Shown here piece after piece: positions 46,555-54,771 of a stretch of DNA of 64,000 bases; position 1 is the stretch's first letter, and each line of letters begins with the position of its first letter. The notes below the pieces were generated by a model that saw only the letters and a program-made list of their open reading frames with translations, ran no database searches and was not told the DNA's origin. This DNA is from Oceanobacillus sp. Castelsardo (GTDB lineage Bacteria > Bacillota > Bacilli > Bacillales > Amphibacillaceae). Position numbers and translations under genes: made by a program. The stretch is taken from contig NZ_LYCS01000015.1 in the NCBI RefSeq assembly GCF_001659985.1, positions 1 through 64,000 of the forward strand. Reading direction: 5' to 3'.

Positions 46555-46752
46555 TTATTCCGTTTGATCAGATTTCAGTTTCTTTTTAATTTCTTCTACA
46601 TCCGTATTACTATAAAGGGATGTTTCTAGACCTCCTGTTGATGCTAGTAATGCCTTTACTTCATTATACGATAGTCCAGATTCTGCATTCTTTCGTTTCA
46701 CTTCTTCAATATCAGTTCCTGTAACAGTAAATTTCCCTTTATTTTCTTCCAC
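46555..46752 (-). CDS. Small protein resembling gamma-type SASP
   Basis: 65 aa, hydrophilic, no Cys or Trp. The start is GTG at 46752 with AAGGAAGGTGA ahead of it; the longer frame to 46809 encodes the preceding terminator. The sequence shows two related halves, 'GTDIEEVKRKNAESG' and 'NTDVEEIKKKLKSDQ', recalling the repeated (T/N)xxQ/EVxxxN blocks and 'TS.YS.TD' spacing of gamma-type small acid-soluble spore proteins, but it lacks their Gln richness. Family membership is therefore only suggested. Confidence 0.5.
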   Translation of the reverse strand: MEENKGKFTVTGTDIEEVKRKNAESGLSYNEVKALLASTGGLETSLYSNTDVEEIKKKLKSDQTE

Positions 46753-46794
46753 TTTAATCACCTTCCTTTTCTTATATTTTGTACTATTACCAGC

Positions 46795-46830
46795 AAAAAA
46801 ACCGGCCAATCCATTGATTAGCCAGTTTTA
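46795..46830 (-). terminator. Rho-independent terminator
   Basis: Minus strand AAACTGGCTAATC / GATTGGCCGGTTT then T5; its start overlaps the stop of the secreted protein gene it ends. Confidence 0.8.
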
Positions 46831-47220
46831 GTTATTTCTTTTAGCAGATTCAGTTGATTCATCTATTTTATATTTTAAAAATTCATAGGTTGAAGTCGGT
46901 TCCTTTTTCACTATAACTCCATTATCATTTCTATATGTCTCATATTTGCGGTATTTTTCAACCATATAGCCATCTTCTTCGTAAGTGTCCACCAACTCAA
47001 GCTCCACACTTGATAAAGCAGGGATACTTTCTTGCTCCAAATGAGCATAAGCTTCTATTGATTCCTCCTCGATTTCTTTTTCGATTTCTTCGCGAATAGT
47101 AGGAGTTGAATCGACATGTAAATCAGGAGTAAAACCGTGATAGTTATTTTCCGGATTTTCTAAATATGCAACAAATCCAAGAGCTGCTAAAATTCCAACA
47201 AGTAGAAGTACTTTTTTCAT
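46828..47220 (-). CDS. Membrane-anchored or secreted protein of unknown function
   Basis: 130 aa. N-terminus MKKVLLLVGILAALGFVAYL is a signal anchor; the rest is acidic then mixed, with 'EEIEKEIEEESIEAYAHLEQ' (charged helix) and 'VELVDTYEEDGYMVEKYRKYETYRNDNGVIVKKE' near the C-terminus. I recognise no family. ATG at 47220 has GGGGGAAGGG upstream; the frame continuing to 47271 is the end of a dispersed repeat. Confidence 0.65.
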   Translation of the reverse strand: MKKVLLLVGILAALGFVAYLENPENNYHGFTPDLHVDSTPTIREEIEKEIEEESIEAYAHLEQESIPALSSVELELVDTYEEDGYMVEKYRKYETYRNDNGVIVKKEPTSTYEFLKYKIDESTESAKRNN

Positions 47221-47241
47221 TTGCCCTTCCCCCTCTAATAG

Positions 47242-47390
47242 GTTGCTCAAAAAGTCCGGTAAAAATGACACTTCGCATTTCTTCGTTGGCTTGCTTTTCC
47301 GCTACTCACGTATTAACCCCATACGTTCCGCTGCTCAAAGCTAAGCCGCCTCGAACTGCTCGGTCCTTTTCATCCTCCTTTTTGAGCACA
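47242..47390. repeat. Dispersed MITE-like element, copy 2
   Basis: 149-bp, internally deleted relative of 8348-8611 in opposite orientation, with ends GTTGCTCAAAAAGTCCGGT and CCTCCTTTTTGAGCAC forming an inverted repeat GCTCAAAAAG. It separates the secreted-protein gene from the MFS gene. Confidence 0.72.
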
Positions 47391-47392
47391 CA

Positions 47393-48559
47393 TTAATAAG
47401 ACTTCGTTGGACTTGGTGATTGTAATTTCGAATAACCAATCAGTATCAATACAACCATTCCTATCAAAAATGCAATAAAATAAGGAGAAATAAAGTCACG
47501 AATGATGCCTGTAAAAAAGGTACTGAAAATCATCCCTAAAGAATAGACCGCTGACATAACGCCAAATGCTCTCCCGTGCCCCTCACTTGATACTGCATCC
47601 GTTAATGCGGTAGCCATCGCTGGCATCATAATTCCAAAAAACACGCCAATGAGGAATATCAATAAGCTTAATGATAAAAGAGAATTGAAAAGCGCAAACA
47701 AACTTATACACATTCCAAACAGGCCGAAGATCAATCGCTTCACAGGGTCGAATCTATTAACAAAAAGCAAGGATAACGATAAAAACGTACCAATACCAAA
47801 ATAACTAAACAATTGTCCGGTTACCGCAGTAGATAAGCCTTTTTCTACTGTTAAATAAGGAATTTCATAAATAAGAACTCCATGAATATACATCACCGCA
47901 AACCCTGTCAAAAATACAACTTGAAGACCTGGTGTAGTTAAAACGTCCAGCAAACTCAAAACCGTCTTGGAGTTCTTTTTCATCGTAACAATTTGTCTTT
48001 CTTTTATAAATTTCATCGTATAGATAGAGGTTAAAATTAATCCTAAACCTATTACGAAATACGTATTGGCATATCCTATAGACACCCCTAATTGACCTCC
48101 TATTACTGGAGCCACTATACTAGCAATCGTCCCTAGTATTCCATTGATTGCCATGTTTTTCCCTTGCTGCACACTATTTTTAGCATATCCTGATAGCAGT
48201 GCCAATGCTGCTGGAATTAAAAATGCTAAGGAAAATCCATTCATGGCCCTAAGTATTAACAAGCTTACCGTATCCCCAACAACACCGTGAGCGATGAACA
48301 AAATACCTGACACAAGTAAAGGCAGAGTAATAAATATTCGCTTTCCAAACCGATCAACCAAAGGCCCAGCAATTAAATTTCCCGTTAAATTCGCCAACTG
48401 TGAAACACTAAGCATAATACCAATTAATACACCTGACGCACCTACCATCGCTGCATAAGGAGTGAAAATTGGAGATTGAATACTCATGATTAAACTAATG
48501 AAGAACATCACTAAGAAAATGTGCAATTTGTCAATAGCTGCTTCTCTCAATTTTTTCAC
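47393..48559 (-). CDS. MFS transporter (DHA1-like)
   Basis: 388 aa, twelve hydrophobic segments. The loop 2-3 signature is 'GPLVDRFGKRIF' and the second-half counterpart 'FVNRFDPVKRLIFGLFG'; TM5 has 'GILGTIASIVAPVIGGQLG' (drug-antiporter motif C-like). A proton-coupled exporter of drugs or metabolites; substrate unknown. GTG at 48559 or TTG at 48550 may be the start; the latter is better spaced to AGGTGA. Confidence 0.85.
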   Translation of the reverse strand: MKKLREAAIDKLHIFLVMFFISLIMSIQSPIFTPYAAMVGASGVLIGIMLSVSQLANLTGNLIAGPLVDRFGKRIFITLPLLVSGILFIAHGVVGDTVSLLILRAMNGFSLAFLIPAALALLSGYAKNSVQQGKNMAINGILGTIASIVAPVIGGQLGVSIGYANTYFVIGLGLILTSIYTMKFIKERQIVTMKKNSKTVLSLLDVLTTPGLQVVFLTGFAVMYIHGVLIYEIPYLTVEKGLSTAVTGQLFSYFGIGTFLSLSLLFVNRFDPVKRLIFGLFGMCISLFALFNSLLSLSLLIFLIGVFFGIMMPAMATALTDAVSSEGHGRAFGVMSAVYSLGMIFSTFFTGIIRDFISPYFIAFLIGMVVLILIGYSKLQSPSPTKSY

Positions 48560-48649
48560 CTCAAAATATTGTATGCGCGTGATGGAAAATTAGACGAGCT
48601 TTTGAAATTCTTAATATGGAAGGTTGTATGAATAGGCAAAGAATAAAGA

Positions 48650-48678
48650 TTGACAGATTGCTAAAAACAGATTATATT
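48650..48678 (+). promoter_or_regulatory. Promoter of tRNA-Val(GAC)
   Basis: TTGACA (48650-48655), 17 bp, TATATT (48673-48678), 21 bp before the tRNA. Confidence 0.8.
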
Positions 48679-48699
48679 AAATGTATTGATTAATTATAC

Positions 48700-48772
48700 G
48701 ATTCCATAGCTCAGCTGGGAGAGCGCTTGCTTGACAGGCAAGAGGTCGCTGGTTCAAGTCCAGTTGGAATCA
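48700..48772 (+). tRNA. tRNA-Val(GAC)
   Basis: Anticodon GAC in loop TTGACAG, acceptor GATTCCA/TGGAATC, discriminator A; CCA not encoded. A lone tRNA with its own promoter and terminator. Confidence 0.95.
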
Positions 48773-48780
48773 TTAACTGT

Positions 48781-48826
48781 AAAAGGCGTTAATCCTTTGT
48801 GTATTAAAGGGATTGATGCCTTTTCT
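48781..48826 (+). terminator. Terminator after tRNA-Val
   Basis: AAAAGGCGTTAATCC / GGGATTGATGCCTTTT hairpin with T-rich tail. Confidence 0.8.
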
Positions 48827-48829
48827 TTG

Positions 48830-49212
48830 TTTTATAAAAACTGATTTTTCCCCTAAATATTTATGCATTGCACTAAAACTGCACTAATTACACACAAGCA
48901 GTTAACGTGTCTTACTGTTCCAAATCATTATTTTAAGCTCATTATGTCCAAATTGATTGTCAAATCTACCCGCTGTCGTTACTTTCCCCCGTCGATTGAA
49001 TTAACATTTCTATATGACGTCTAGTGATTCGATAATTCGAATTTTATTACGTAACCGCACCTCTCCCTTTGGAGTTCATCATTACATGAGACAACAATTT
49101 TAAATGAGAATAAAATTGAAATAAAATTGAAACAACATTGAATTAGTGTATGAGAGACATTGACTTGCTAATTAGTTCCTTTAAAATTAAAGTTACCGGA
49201 AAATAGTAGAAA
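48830..49212. other. Gene-free stretch after tRNA-Val
   Basis: About 380 bp with no credible reading frame. It contains GCACTAAAACTGCACTAATT (48871-48890), a short direct repeat of GCACTA, and AT-rich sequence with two AATAAAATTGAAA repeats near 49110-49140. Nothing else is recognised. Confidence 0.4.
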
Positions 49213-49224
49213 GTGAGTTTGATT

Positions 49225-50262
49225 ATGAATAAGTTTTTAAAATTTAGTGTATCAGGAATTATAATTGGTGGTTTGCTTGTAGGTTGTAGTAATTCGGAAA
49301 CAACTGAAACCAAGGAAGAAGAAAACAGTAATACAGTAGCAGCCAAAGCGGAAGAAGAAGTTGTTGCTGAACAAGAAATGGAAGAATTGCTTCCGTGGAA
49401 AAGTAGTGATAACTTTGGTGAATGGATTACGAAATCTATCGAAATCCTTGACGCGGATCTGGATGACCCAAGAATTGAACAATCGAATAATGACGAAGGC
49501 TTCACGTATTATTTGAAGTCGGAAGCAATTTCGGAATTGCAACATGAAATGGGTGCATGGGCGGAAGGAAAAGCAATAGGTGAAGATATGAGTAATTTGC
49601 ACTTACAAAGTTCGGTACTCGGACACTTACAATTTGTTCGCACTTCACATTTGGGACATAACGGCGAAGCAATAGAAGCCGTCGAACTTGCAGATCAATG
49701 GGAGCCAATGCCCGACGATATGCGGGAAGCATTCAATTACATGAAGCAATTGTTCCATGACCTTGATATTGCGGTCAACCACGACGGAGTAGGTGAAACA
49801 TTTGGCGTGACACACACGTTGAATGGCGAAAATGTTTCAGAAATTGACAGAGCATGGACGGGCGGAGGTATGCCCGCAAATGAGCTTGAAATTGGTCACT
49901 TTACGCATGGAGAAGATGGAGTTTCGGAATATGATTCACTTGAAAGTTTCGTCAATGATCTTTCCGATAATTGGGCGCACGATTCGCAATTCAGGGAAAA
50001 TCAAATGGACTATACTGCCGAGATGCAACTTGTAGAAAAATCGCTTTATGATATAGCATACTTCGAAACTGAAATTGACGAATTAGGTATGTCCAAACTA
50101 TTCGGTGACTTACAACAAACCGGCTTCGAAATGGTAGTCAATGATTATGAAGCTGGCGACAAGGAACTTCATAAAGAACTTGCGGCAAAGTACGAAGCTA
50201 TTTTGAAAGAGATAATAGAAAGATCAAACGGGATATTTAAAGATTTCGAAAGCGGCGAATAA
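49225..50262 (+). CDS. Lipoprotein of unknown function, 345 aa
   Basis: Signal sequence with lipobox: MNKFLKFSVSGIIIGGLLVG then C21 and 'SNSETTETKEEENSN', a typical acidic linker. The mature part is helical and acidic with histidines ('HLQSSVLGHLQFVRTSHLGHNGEA', 'DIAVNHDGVGETFG', 'IGHFTHGED'). I recognise no family. It should be anchored on the outer face of the membrane. ATG at 49225 has AAGTGAG upstream; four codons earlier there is a TTG. Its codon choice (GCG, GAC, TTG) seems richer in G/C than neighbouring genes, which, with the tRNA next door, hints at acquisition. Confidence 0.6.
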   Translation: MNKFLKFSVSGIIIGGLLVGCSNSETTETKEEENSNTVAAKAEEEVVAEQEMEELLPWKSSDNFGEWITKSIEILDADLDDPRIEQSNNDEGFTYYLKSEAISELQHEMGAWAEGKAIGEDMSNLHLQSSVLGHLQFVRTSHLGHNGEAIEAVELADQWEPMPDDMREAFNYMKQLFHDLDIAVNHDGVGETFGVTHTLNGENVSEIDRAWTGGGMPANELEIGHFTHGEDGVSEYDSLESFVNDLSDNWAHDSQFRENQMDYTAEMQLVEKSLYDIAYFETEIDELGMSKLFGDLQQTGFEMVVNDYEAGDKELHKELAAKYEAILKEIIERSNGIFKDFESGE

Positions 50263-50277
50263 ATTCGGCGCTTTTTC
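50250..50277 (+). terminator. Terminator overlapping the lipoprotein stop codon
   Basis: AGCGGCGAAT-AA-ATTCGGCGCT hairpin then TTTTTC; the stop codon sits in the loop. Confidence 0.75.
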
Positions 50278-50278
50278 T

Positions 50279-50559
50279 TTATGTAGTTACCGTTAATTCT
50301 CCTTGTTCCTGTCTTAATCCTTCTTTAAGAGCCCCACATACGACCGTTGTAAGGCCGGACGAATGCCACTCAAATCAGGTTACACTACCAAAGGATTGGA
50401 ACCAGATAGATTCTGACAACCTTCGTAAAACCTCTGATGTTCCATATTCCATTACCATTACCTGAATAATCGCATCGCGGATCCTAACTCTTTCATTTTT
50501 GTAAATAACCATGGGGGACAATGACCACCGTGGAGCGGGGCGGCTACACCTGTTTTCAT
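50279..50559 (-). pseudogene. DUF763 N-terminal remnant, frameshifted
   Basis: On the minus strand ATG at 50559 (with GAGGTGAG ahead) opens 'MKTGVAAPLHGGHCPPWLFTKMKELGSAM', the characteristic start of DUF763 proteins (MKxGVAxLPLHGGxxPxWLFxRM...). After residue 29 the frame shifts by one; the second frame gives 'VLRRLSESIWFQSFGSVT', a stop where a Gly or similar is expected, then 'FEWHSSGLTTVVCGALKEGLRQEQGE', again DUF763-like (FDWHSSGxTT). The remaining ~280 residues of the family are absent. Clear remnant of an inactivated and truncated gene. Confidence 0.8.
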
Positions 50560-50813
50560 CGAACTCACCTCATTTACTAACTACTTTATCATAGCCGCTA
50601 GTCAACGGTTAGTTCCAACTTTTACCTAAATCATTAACGATAAATTATCAACGTTCCACCTACCAAAGAAAACAATTATTTAAGAGCACATAAAAATTTT
50701 GATTATGATTAATATATAAGTGATAAACTTATTTAACCTGGTAGTATCCCTGGTTTTAAATCGGATGATAATAGAGAACAAATGATAAGCTCGCTGTAAA
50801 GGAGAAACCTCTG

Positions 50814-51410
50814 ATGAAACCATTTGAAAGAAAATTTTATTATCAACCAACGCTTGAACTTGCAAAAGCATTGCTTGGATGTCTTCTTGTTAAAGAAACA
50901 CCTGACGGTACCGCTTCGGGCATCATCGTTGAGACGGAGGCATACATGGGCCCAACTGATCAAGCGGCACATAGTTTCGGCGGCCGCCGTACAAAACGAA
51001 CCGAGGTTATGTATGGCGAACCTGGTGTCGCCTATACTTATTCCATGCATACACATTGTCTGTTTGACGTAGTCAGTGGTGAAATCGATCAACCACATGC
51101 CGTTCTTATTAGGGCAGTAGAACCCTTTTCCGGTGAAGAACTAATAGCCAAAAGGAGACCAAAGGCTAAAAATGAAATTCAATGGACAAATGGTCCGGGT
51201 AAATTAACAAAGGCACTCGGTATTACCATGGCCGACTATGGTCTTCCACTTGATAAATCTCCACTTTGGATTACAAAAGGAAAAGACATAGAACCTGAAC
51301 ATATTACAACCGGACCACGAATCGGCATACAGAATACGGGTGAGGCTGTTCATTATCCGTGGCGCTTTTGGGTCGCCGGAAACAAATTTGTTTCTCCAAA
51401 AACCCGATAA
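50814..51410 (+). CDS. DNA-3-methyladenine glycosylase (AAG/MPG family)
   Basis: 198 aa base-excision repair enzyme that removes alkylated purines. Family core: 'LAKALLGCLLVKE', 'GIIVETEAYMGPTDQAAHSFGGRRTKRTEVMYGEPGVAYTYSMHTHCLFDVV' region (with catalytic Glu in VETEAY and Tyr residues), 'AVLIRAVEP', 'NGPGKLTKALGI' and 'GPRIGI'. Homologous to B. subtilis YxlJ. AAAGGAG precedes the ATG. Monocistronic. Confidence 0.93.
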   Translation: MKPFERKFYYQPTLELAKALLGCLLVKETPDGTASGIIVETEAYMGPTDQAAHSFGGRRTKRTEVMYGEPGVAYTYSMHTHCLFDVVSGEIDQPHAVLIRAVEPFSGEELIAKRRPKAKNEIQWTNGPGKLTKALGITMADYGLPLDKSPLWITKGKDIEPEHITTGPRIGIQNTGEAVHYPWRFWVAGNKFVSPKTR

Positions 51411-51430
51411 ATCAAAATCCGTCTTTTTGC

Positions 51431-51565
51431 TTATTCATTGCGGGACATTTTCTTTTTTAAATTCCTAGTTTCCAAATCAATATAATTTTCACATGTGTAC
51501 GCAAAACCCCGCCATATATGTGCTTCATCAATAATTTTAAGTAAACGCTCTTTAACTGTATTCAT
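51431..51565 (-). CDS. Putative small protein, 44 aa
   Basis: Minus-strand frame: ATG at 51565 with GGAGGTG upstream (11 bases), product MNTVKERLLKIIDEAHIWRG then 'FAYTCENYIDLETRNLKKKMSRNE'. Basic, one Cys, no TM segment. No family recognised. Support is the strong site and lack of competing genes in 51411-51800. Confidence 0.4.
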   Translation of the reverse strand: MNTVKERLLKIIDEAHIWRGFAYTCENYIDLETRNLKKKMSRNE

Positions 51566-51803
51566 GTTGTCTGTTCACCTCCATGAACTTTTTATTCCAT
51601 TATACCACTTTGGTTTTTTGCTAATTAAAGTTGTCTAAAAATTGTATAATAAGGAATACCGAGGGATTAACACTTCTTCTTTATCTCTAAATGTTATTGG
51701 TATAGATTTTTCATATCGATACCAGCCTAGATACGGATAATATATAACCCAAAGTTAAATACTATAACAGTAATTAAAACGACAAAGAGGAGTTGATTTT
51801 GGA

Positions 51804-53273
51804 ATGATTTATGAAAATCTTAATAAAAACTACATATCCGGAGAGTGGCGAGATGGTAAGGGAGAAACCGTTTATGAAGTGAAAAATCCTTATAACGATG
51901 AAGTTTTGCAAACAATTAAAATGGCTAATAAAGAAGATATTGATGAGGCATATCAATCCGCTGAGAAGGCTCAAAAAGAATGGATGGATTTAAATCCATT
52001 TGAACGTTCATCCATTATGGAAAAAGCGGTGCAAATTATTGAATCAAGAAGAGAAGAATTTGTAGATCACCTTATTAATGAAGGTGGCTCTTCCCATCTA
52101 AAAGCAAACGTGGAAGTAGACTTTGTTATCGCGATAACTCGTGAAGCTTCATCCTTTCCACTAAGAATGCATGGAGAAATTGTTCCTTCCATGATTCCAG
52201 GAAAAGAAAATAGATTGTATCGTAAGCCACTTGGGGTAGTAGGAGTAATTAGTCCGTTTAACTTCCCAATGTATCTTTCAATGCGTACGGTTGCACCTTC
52301 CCTCGCATGCGGAAATGGGGTTGTTTTAAAACCAGATGAACAGACTGCAGTTACAGGTGGTATCTTACTTGCAAAGGTTTTTGAAGAAGCTGGTGTGCCA
52401 AAAGGGCTTTTCAATGTGGTTATTCCTAGTATCGAAGAAATCGGGGACACATTTGTAGATCACCCTATTCCAAGACTTATTTCCTTTACTGGATCTACTG
52501 CTGTAGGTCGCCATATTGGAGAACTTTGTGGAAAGAATGTTAAAAAAGTTGCCCTTGAACTCGGAGGGAATAACGCGTTGATTGTCCTTGGAGATGCGGA
52601 TGTAGATAGAGCTGTAAATTCCGCTCTATTCGGTAAGTTTATGCACAATGGTCAAATTTGTATGGCAATCAACCGTATTATTGTTCATAAAGATAAATAT
52701 GAACAGTTTGTAGAATCGTTTGTTGAAAAAGCGAAAAGGATTAAAGTTGGAGATCCACAAAATAAAGATAATTTAATTGGACCATTAATTAACCATGAAG
52801 CCATTGAAAGGATCCTTGGACAGATTAACGAAGCGAAAAAACAAGGTGCTAAAGTTGTTCTAGAAGGAAAAGTAGAAGGTAACGTGATGCACCCAACGAT
52901 ATTAACAGGTACAAATGATGTTGCTACTGCAAAAAATGAAATGTTCGGACCAGTTGCTACGATTATTCCAGCTGAAGATGATGATGATGCTATACGCATC
53001 GCCAACGACTCTCCATTTGGTCTAAGTGGTGCTGTCCATTCCGCATCTCCAGAAAGAGGAGTGGAAGTAGCAAAACAAATTGTAACTGGAATGGTCCATG
53101 TCAATGATCAAAGTGTTAATGACGAACCATTGATTGCCTTTGGCGGTGAAAAAGCTTCAGGTATCGGACGATTTGGGGGAAAATGGTCACTGGAAGAGTT
53201 TTCAACAGTACAGTGGATTTCTGTCCAAACAGAAGAACGCGAAAGTCCATTTAGCACGGATTACTTACGCTGA
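51804..53273 (+). CDS. Aldehyde dehydrogenase (YfmT/benzaldehyde DH-like)
   Basis: 489 aa NAD(P)+-dependent ALDH. 'PLGVVGVISPFNFPMYLSMRTVAPSLACGNGVVLKPDEQT' region, Rossmann 'FTGSTAVGRHIGE', catalytic Glu in 'VALELGGNNALIVL', catalytic Cys in 'HNGQICMAINRI', and 'EMFGPVATI'. It is closest in plan to the vanillin/benzaldehyde dehydrogenases (YfmT), which oxidise aromatic aldehydes, but substrate is not certain. GAGGAG upstream; monocistronic with a terminator. Confidence 0.93.
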   Translation: MIYENLNKNYISGEWRDGKGETVYEVKNPYNDEVLQTIKMANKEDIDEAYQSAEKAQKEWMDLNPFERSSIMEKAVQIIESRREEFVDHLINEGGSSHLKANVEVDFVIAITREASSFPLRMHGEIVPSMIPGKENRLYRKPLGVVGVISPFNFPMYLSMRTVAPSLACGNGVVLKPDEQTAVTGGILLAKVFEEAGVPKGLFNVVIPSIEEIGDTFVDHPIPRLISFTGSTAVGRHIGELCGKNVKKVALELGGNNALIVLGDADVDRAVNSALFGKFMHNGQICMAINRIIVHKDKYEQFVESFVEKAKRIKVGDPQNKDNLIGPLINHEAIERILGQINEAKKQGAKVVLEGKVEGNVMHPTILTGTNDVATAKNEMFGPVATIIPAEDDDDAIRIANDSPFGLSGAVHSASPERGVEVAKQIVTGMVHVNDQSVNDEPLIAFGGEKASGIGRFGGKWSLEEFSTVQWISVQTEERESPFSTDYLR

Positions 53274-53290
53274 AACAAAAAATTATAAAT

Positions 53291-53333
53291 AAAAAGTCGT
53301 CTAACCACTAAACAAGGTTAAACGACTTTTTTT
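53291..53333. terminator. Bidirectional terminator
   Basis: AAAAAGTCGTCTAACC / GGTTAAACGACTTTTT hairpin between convergent ALDH and permease genes. Confidence 0.88.
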
Positions 53334-54027
53334 AAAAGCCTTTCCTTAAACGAAGTTCAAATTTATTAATAAGCAAAGTTAAAAAAGAACACAAAGCCCA
53401 ATAGACTAAAGCCGCGGCAACAAATGCCTCTATATAGCTAAAATTATAAGCCCCCAACAATTTCGCTTGTCCAAAAATATCTACAACCGATATTAAATAC
53501 GCTAAGGATAAAACTTTGATAATGACTAAAAATGAATTCATTATATCAGGGAGTGCCTCAACAAGTGCTTGAGGTACAACCACCTTCCGTAATGTTTGAA
53601 AGAAACTATATCCCAAAGAGTGTGCCGCTTCAATCTGTCCATGATCGACCGAATGCATGGATCCCCTAATTGTTTCCGATTGGAAAACGGAGAAACTAAT
53701 TGAAAATACTACAATAACCGTGATTACAGGATGTAAATGATGAGGATTAAAATCTATTCCAACAAGAGAAACTATATATTGAACAATATAAGGTAAGGTG
53801 TAATAACCTAAGTATAGTAAAACAACATTTGGAGTACCCCTCAAAAAAGATTGCATCACTGAAATCAACGAAGAAATAATTGGTATTTTTTTCCGTTGAA
53901 TTAGAGCAAGACATCCCCCCATAAATAAGGATAAAATAAGGATAATGACAGCTAATAATAATGTTTGAGGCACAACCTTTAATATGCCAAAAAGGTTTTC
54001 AATCAAAACATCTAATTGAAACATCAT
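53332..54027 (-). CDS. Amino acid (cystine-type) ABC transporter permease 2
   Basis: 231 aa, HisM/TcyM family with five TM segments and the EAA loop 'EAAHSLGYSFFQTLRKVVVPQALVEALPDIMNSFL' region. 'MQSFLRGTPNVVLLYLGYY' is the polar amino acid permease signature. Last gene of ATPase-SBP-permease-permease; it begins two bases after the preceding stop. Confidence 0.88.
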   Translation of the reverse strand: MMFQLDVLIENLFGILKVVPQTLLLAVIILILSLFMGGCLALIQRKKIPIISSLISVMQSFLRGTPNVVLLYLGYYTLPYIVQYIVSLVGIDFNPHHLHPVITVIVVFSISFSVFQSETIRGSMHSVDHGQIEAAHSLGYSFFQTLRKVVVPQALVEALPDIMNSFLVIIKVLSLAYLISVVDIFGQAKLLGAYNFSYIEAFVAAALVYWALCSFLTLLINKFELRLRKGF

Positions 54028-54028
54028 A

Positions 54029-54733
54029 TTACGCTGCCTCCTCTACTGTTCCATTATATGGAAGTCGCTGTTTTCTTTTTTCTAAGTATTTAATAATTTG
54101 TTCTGAAACCATGGAAATCATCCAATAAATAATCGCAATCGTTAAATAAATCTCAATTTGGTTCATCCCATAATTGCTAGAAATAATAATATTAGCAAAG
54201 CCCATAATATCCACAACACCAATCGCGAAAACCAAGGAGGTATCATGGATCAAGTAAATTATAGCATTGCCTAAACCCGGCAGTGCTATTGGGGCCACTT
54301 GTGGAATGATAATACGTGTTAGTTTTTTAAAAGAAGAAAATCCCAAGCTATCAGCCGCCTCATGTTGACCACGCTCCACCGCTAAATATGCGGGGCGTAT
54401 AACCTCCGACATGTAGGCACCATTATATATGATTAGAGTAATAATAGAGGCAGTCGTTGCATTTATATCATTGATATGGATTCCCATTAATGCTAATACG
54501 ACTGGTAAACCATAATAAATTAAAAATAACTGTAACAATATTGGTGTACTTCTTGTGAATGAGATGTACATGCCCATTAAAGGGTTTAGCAACTTCACTT
54601 TCTTGATACGAATCGCTGCTACCAAAATACTTAAAAGAAAACCAATTAGACTTGAAACAACAATAATCATCAATGTTATTGGAAGGACGCTTAAAAATTG
54701 TGGGAGTATTTCTAGCATAAATGTAATATCCAT
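54029..54733 (-). CDS. Amino acid (cystine-type) ABC transporter permease 1
   Basis: 234 aa HisM-family permease: 'ISFTRSTPILLQLFLIYYGLPVVL' and EAA loop 'EAADSLGFSSFKKLTRIIIPQVAPIALPGLGNAIIYLI' region. Paired with the next permease as a heterodimer, as in TcyL/TcyM or YtmL/M. GAGGGGGGAA before the ATG. Confidence 0.9.
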   Translation of the reverse strand: MDITFMLEILPQFLSVLPITLMIIVVSSLIGFLLSILVAAIRIKKVKLLNPLMGMYISFTRSTPILLQLFLIYYGLPVVLALMGIHINDINATTASIITLIIYNGAYMSEVIRPAYLAVERGQHEAADSLGFSSFKKLTRIIIPQVAPIALPGLGNAIIYLIHDTSLVFAIGVVDIMGFANIIISSNYGMNQIEIYLTIAIIYWMISMVSEQIIKYLEKRKQRLPYNGTVEEAA

Positions 54734-54771
54734 TTTAGTGTTCCCCCCTCATTTCATTTCGTTAATGTTCC

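Noticed and set aside
47221-47271. Upstream start (ATG at 47271) for the secreted protein gene
   Set aside because: The extra 17 codons are the end of a dispersed repeat; the signal peptide starts at 47220 behind a good ribosome binding site.
48871-48890. Phage attachment site after tRNA-Val
   Set aside because: The short GCACTA repeat is not a copy of the tRNA 3' end and no integrase is present; kept only as part of a speculative island finding.
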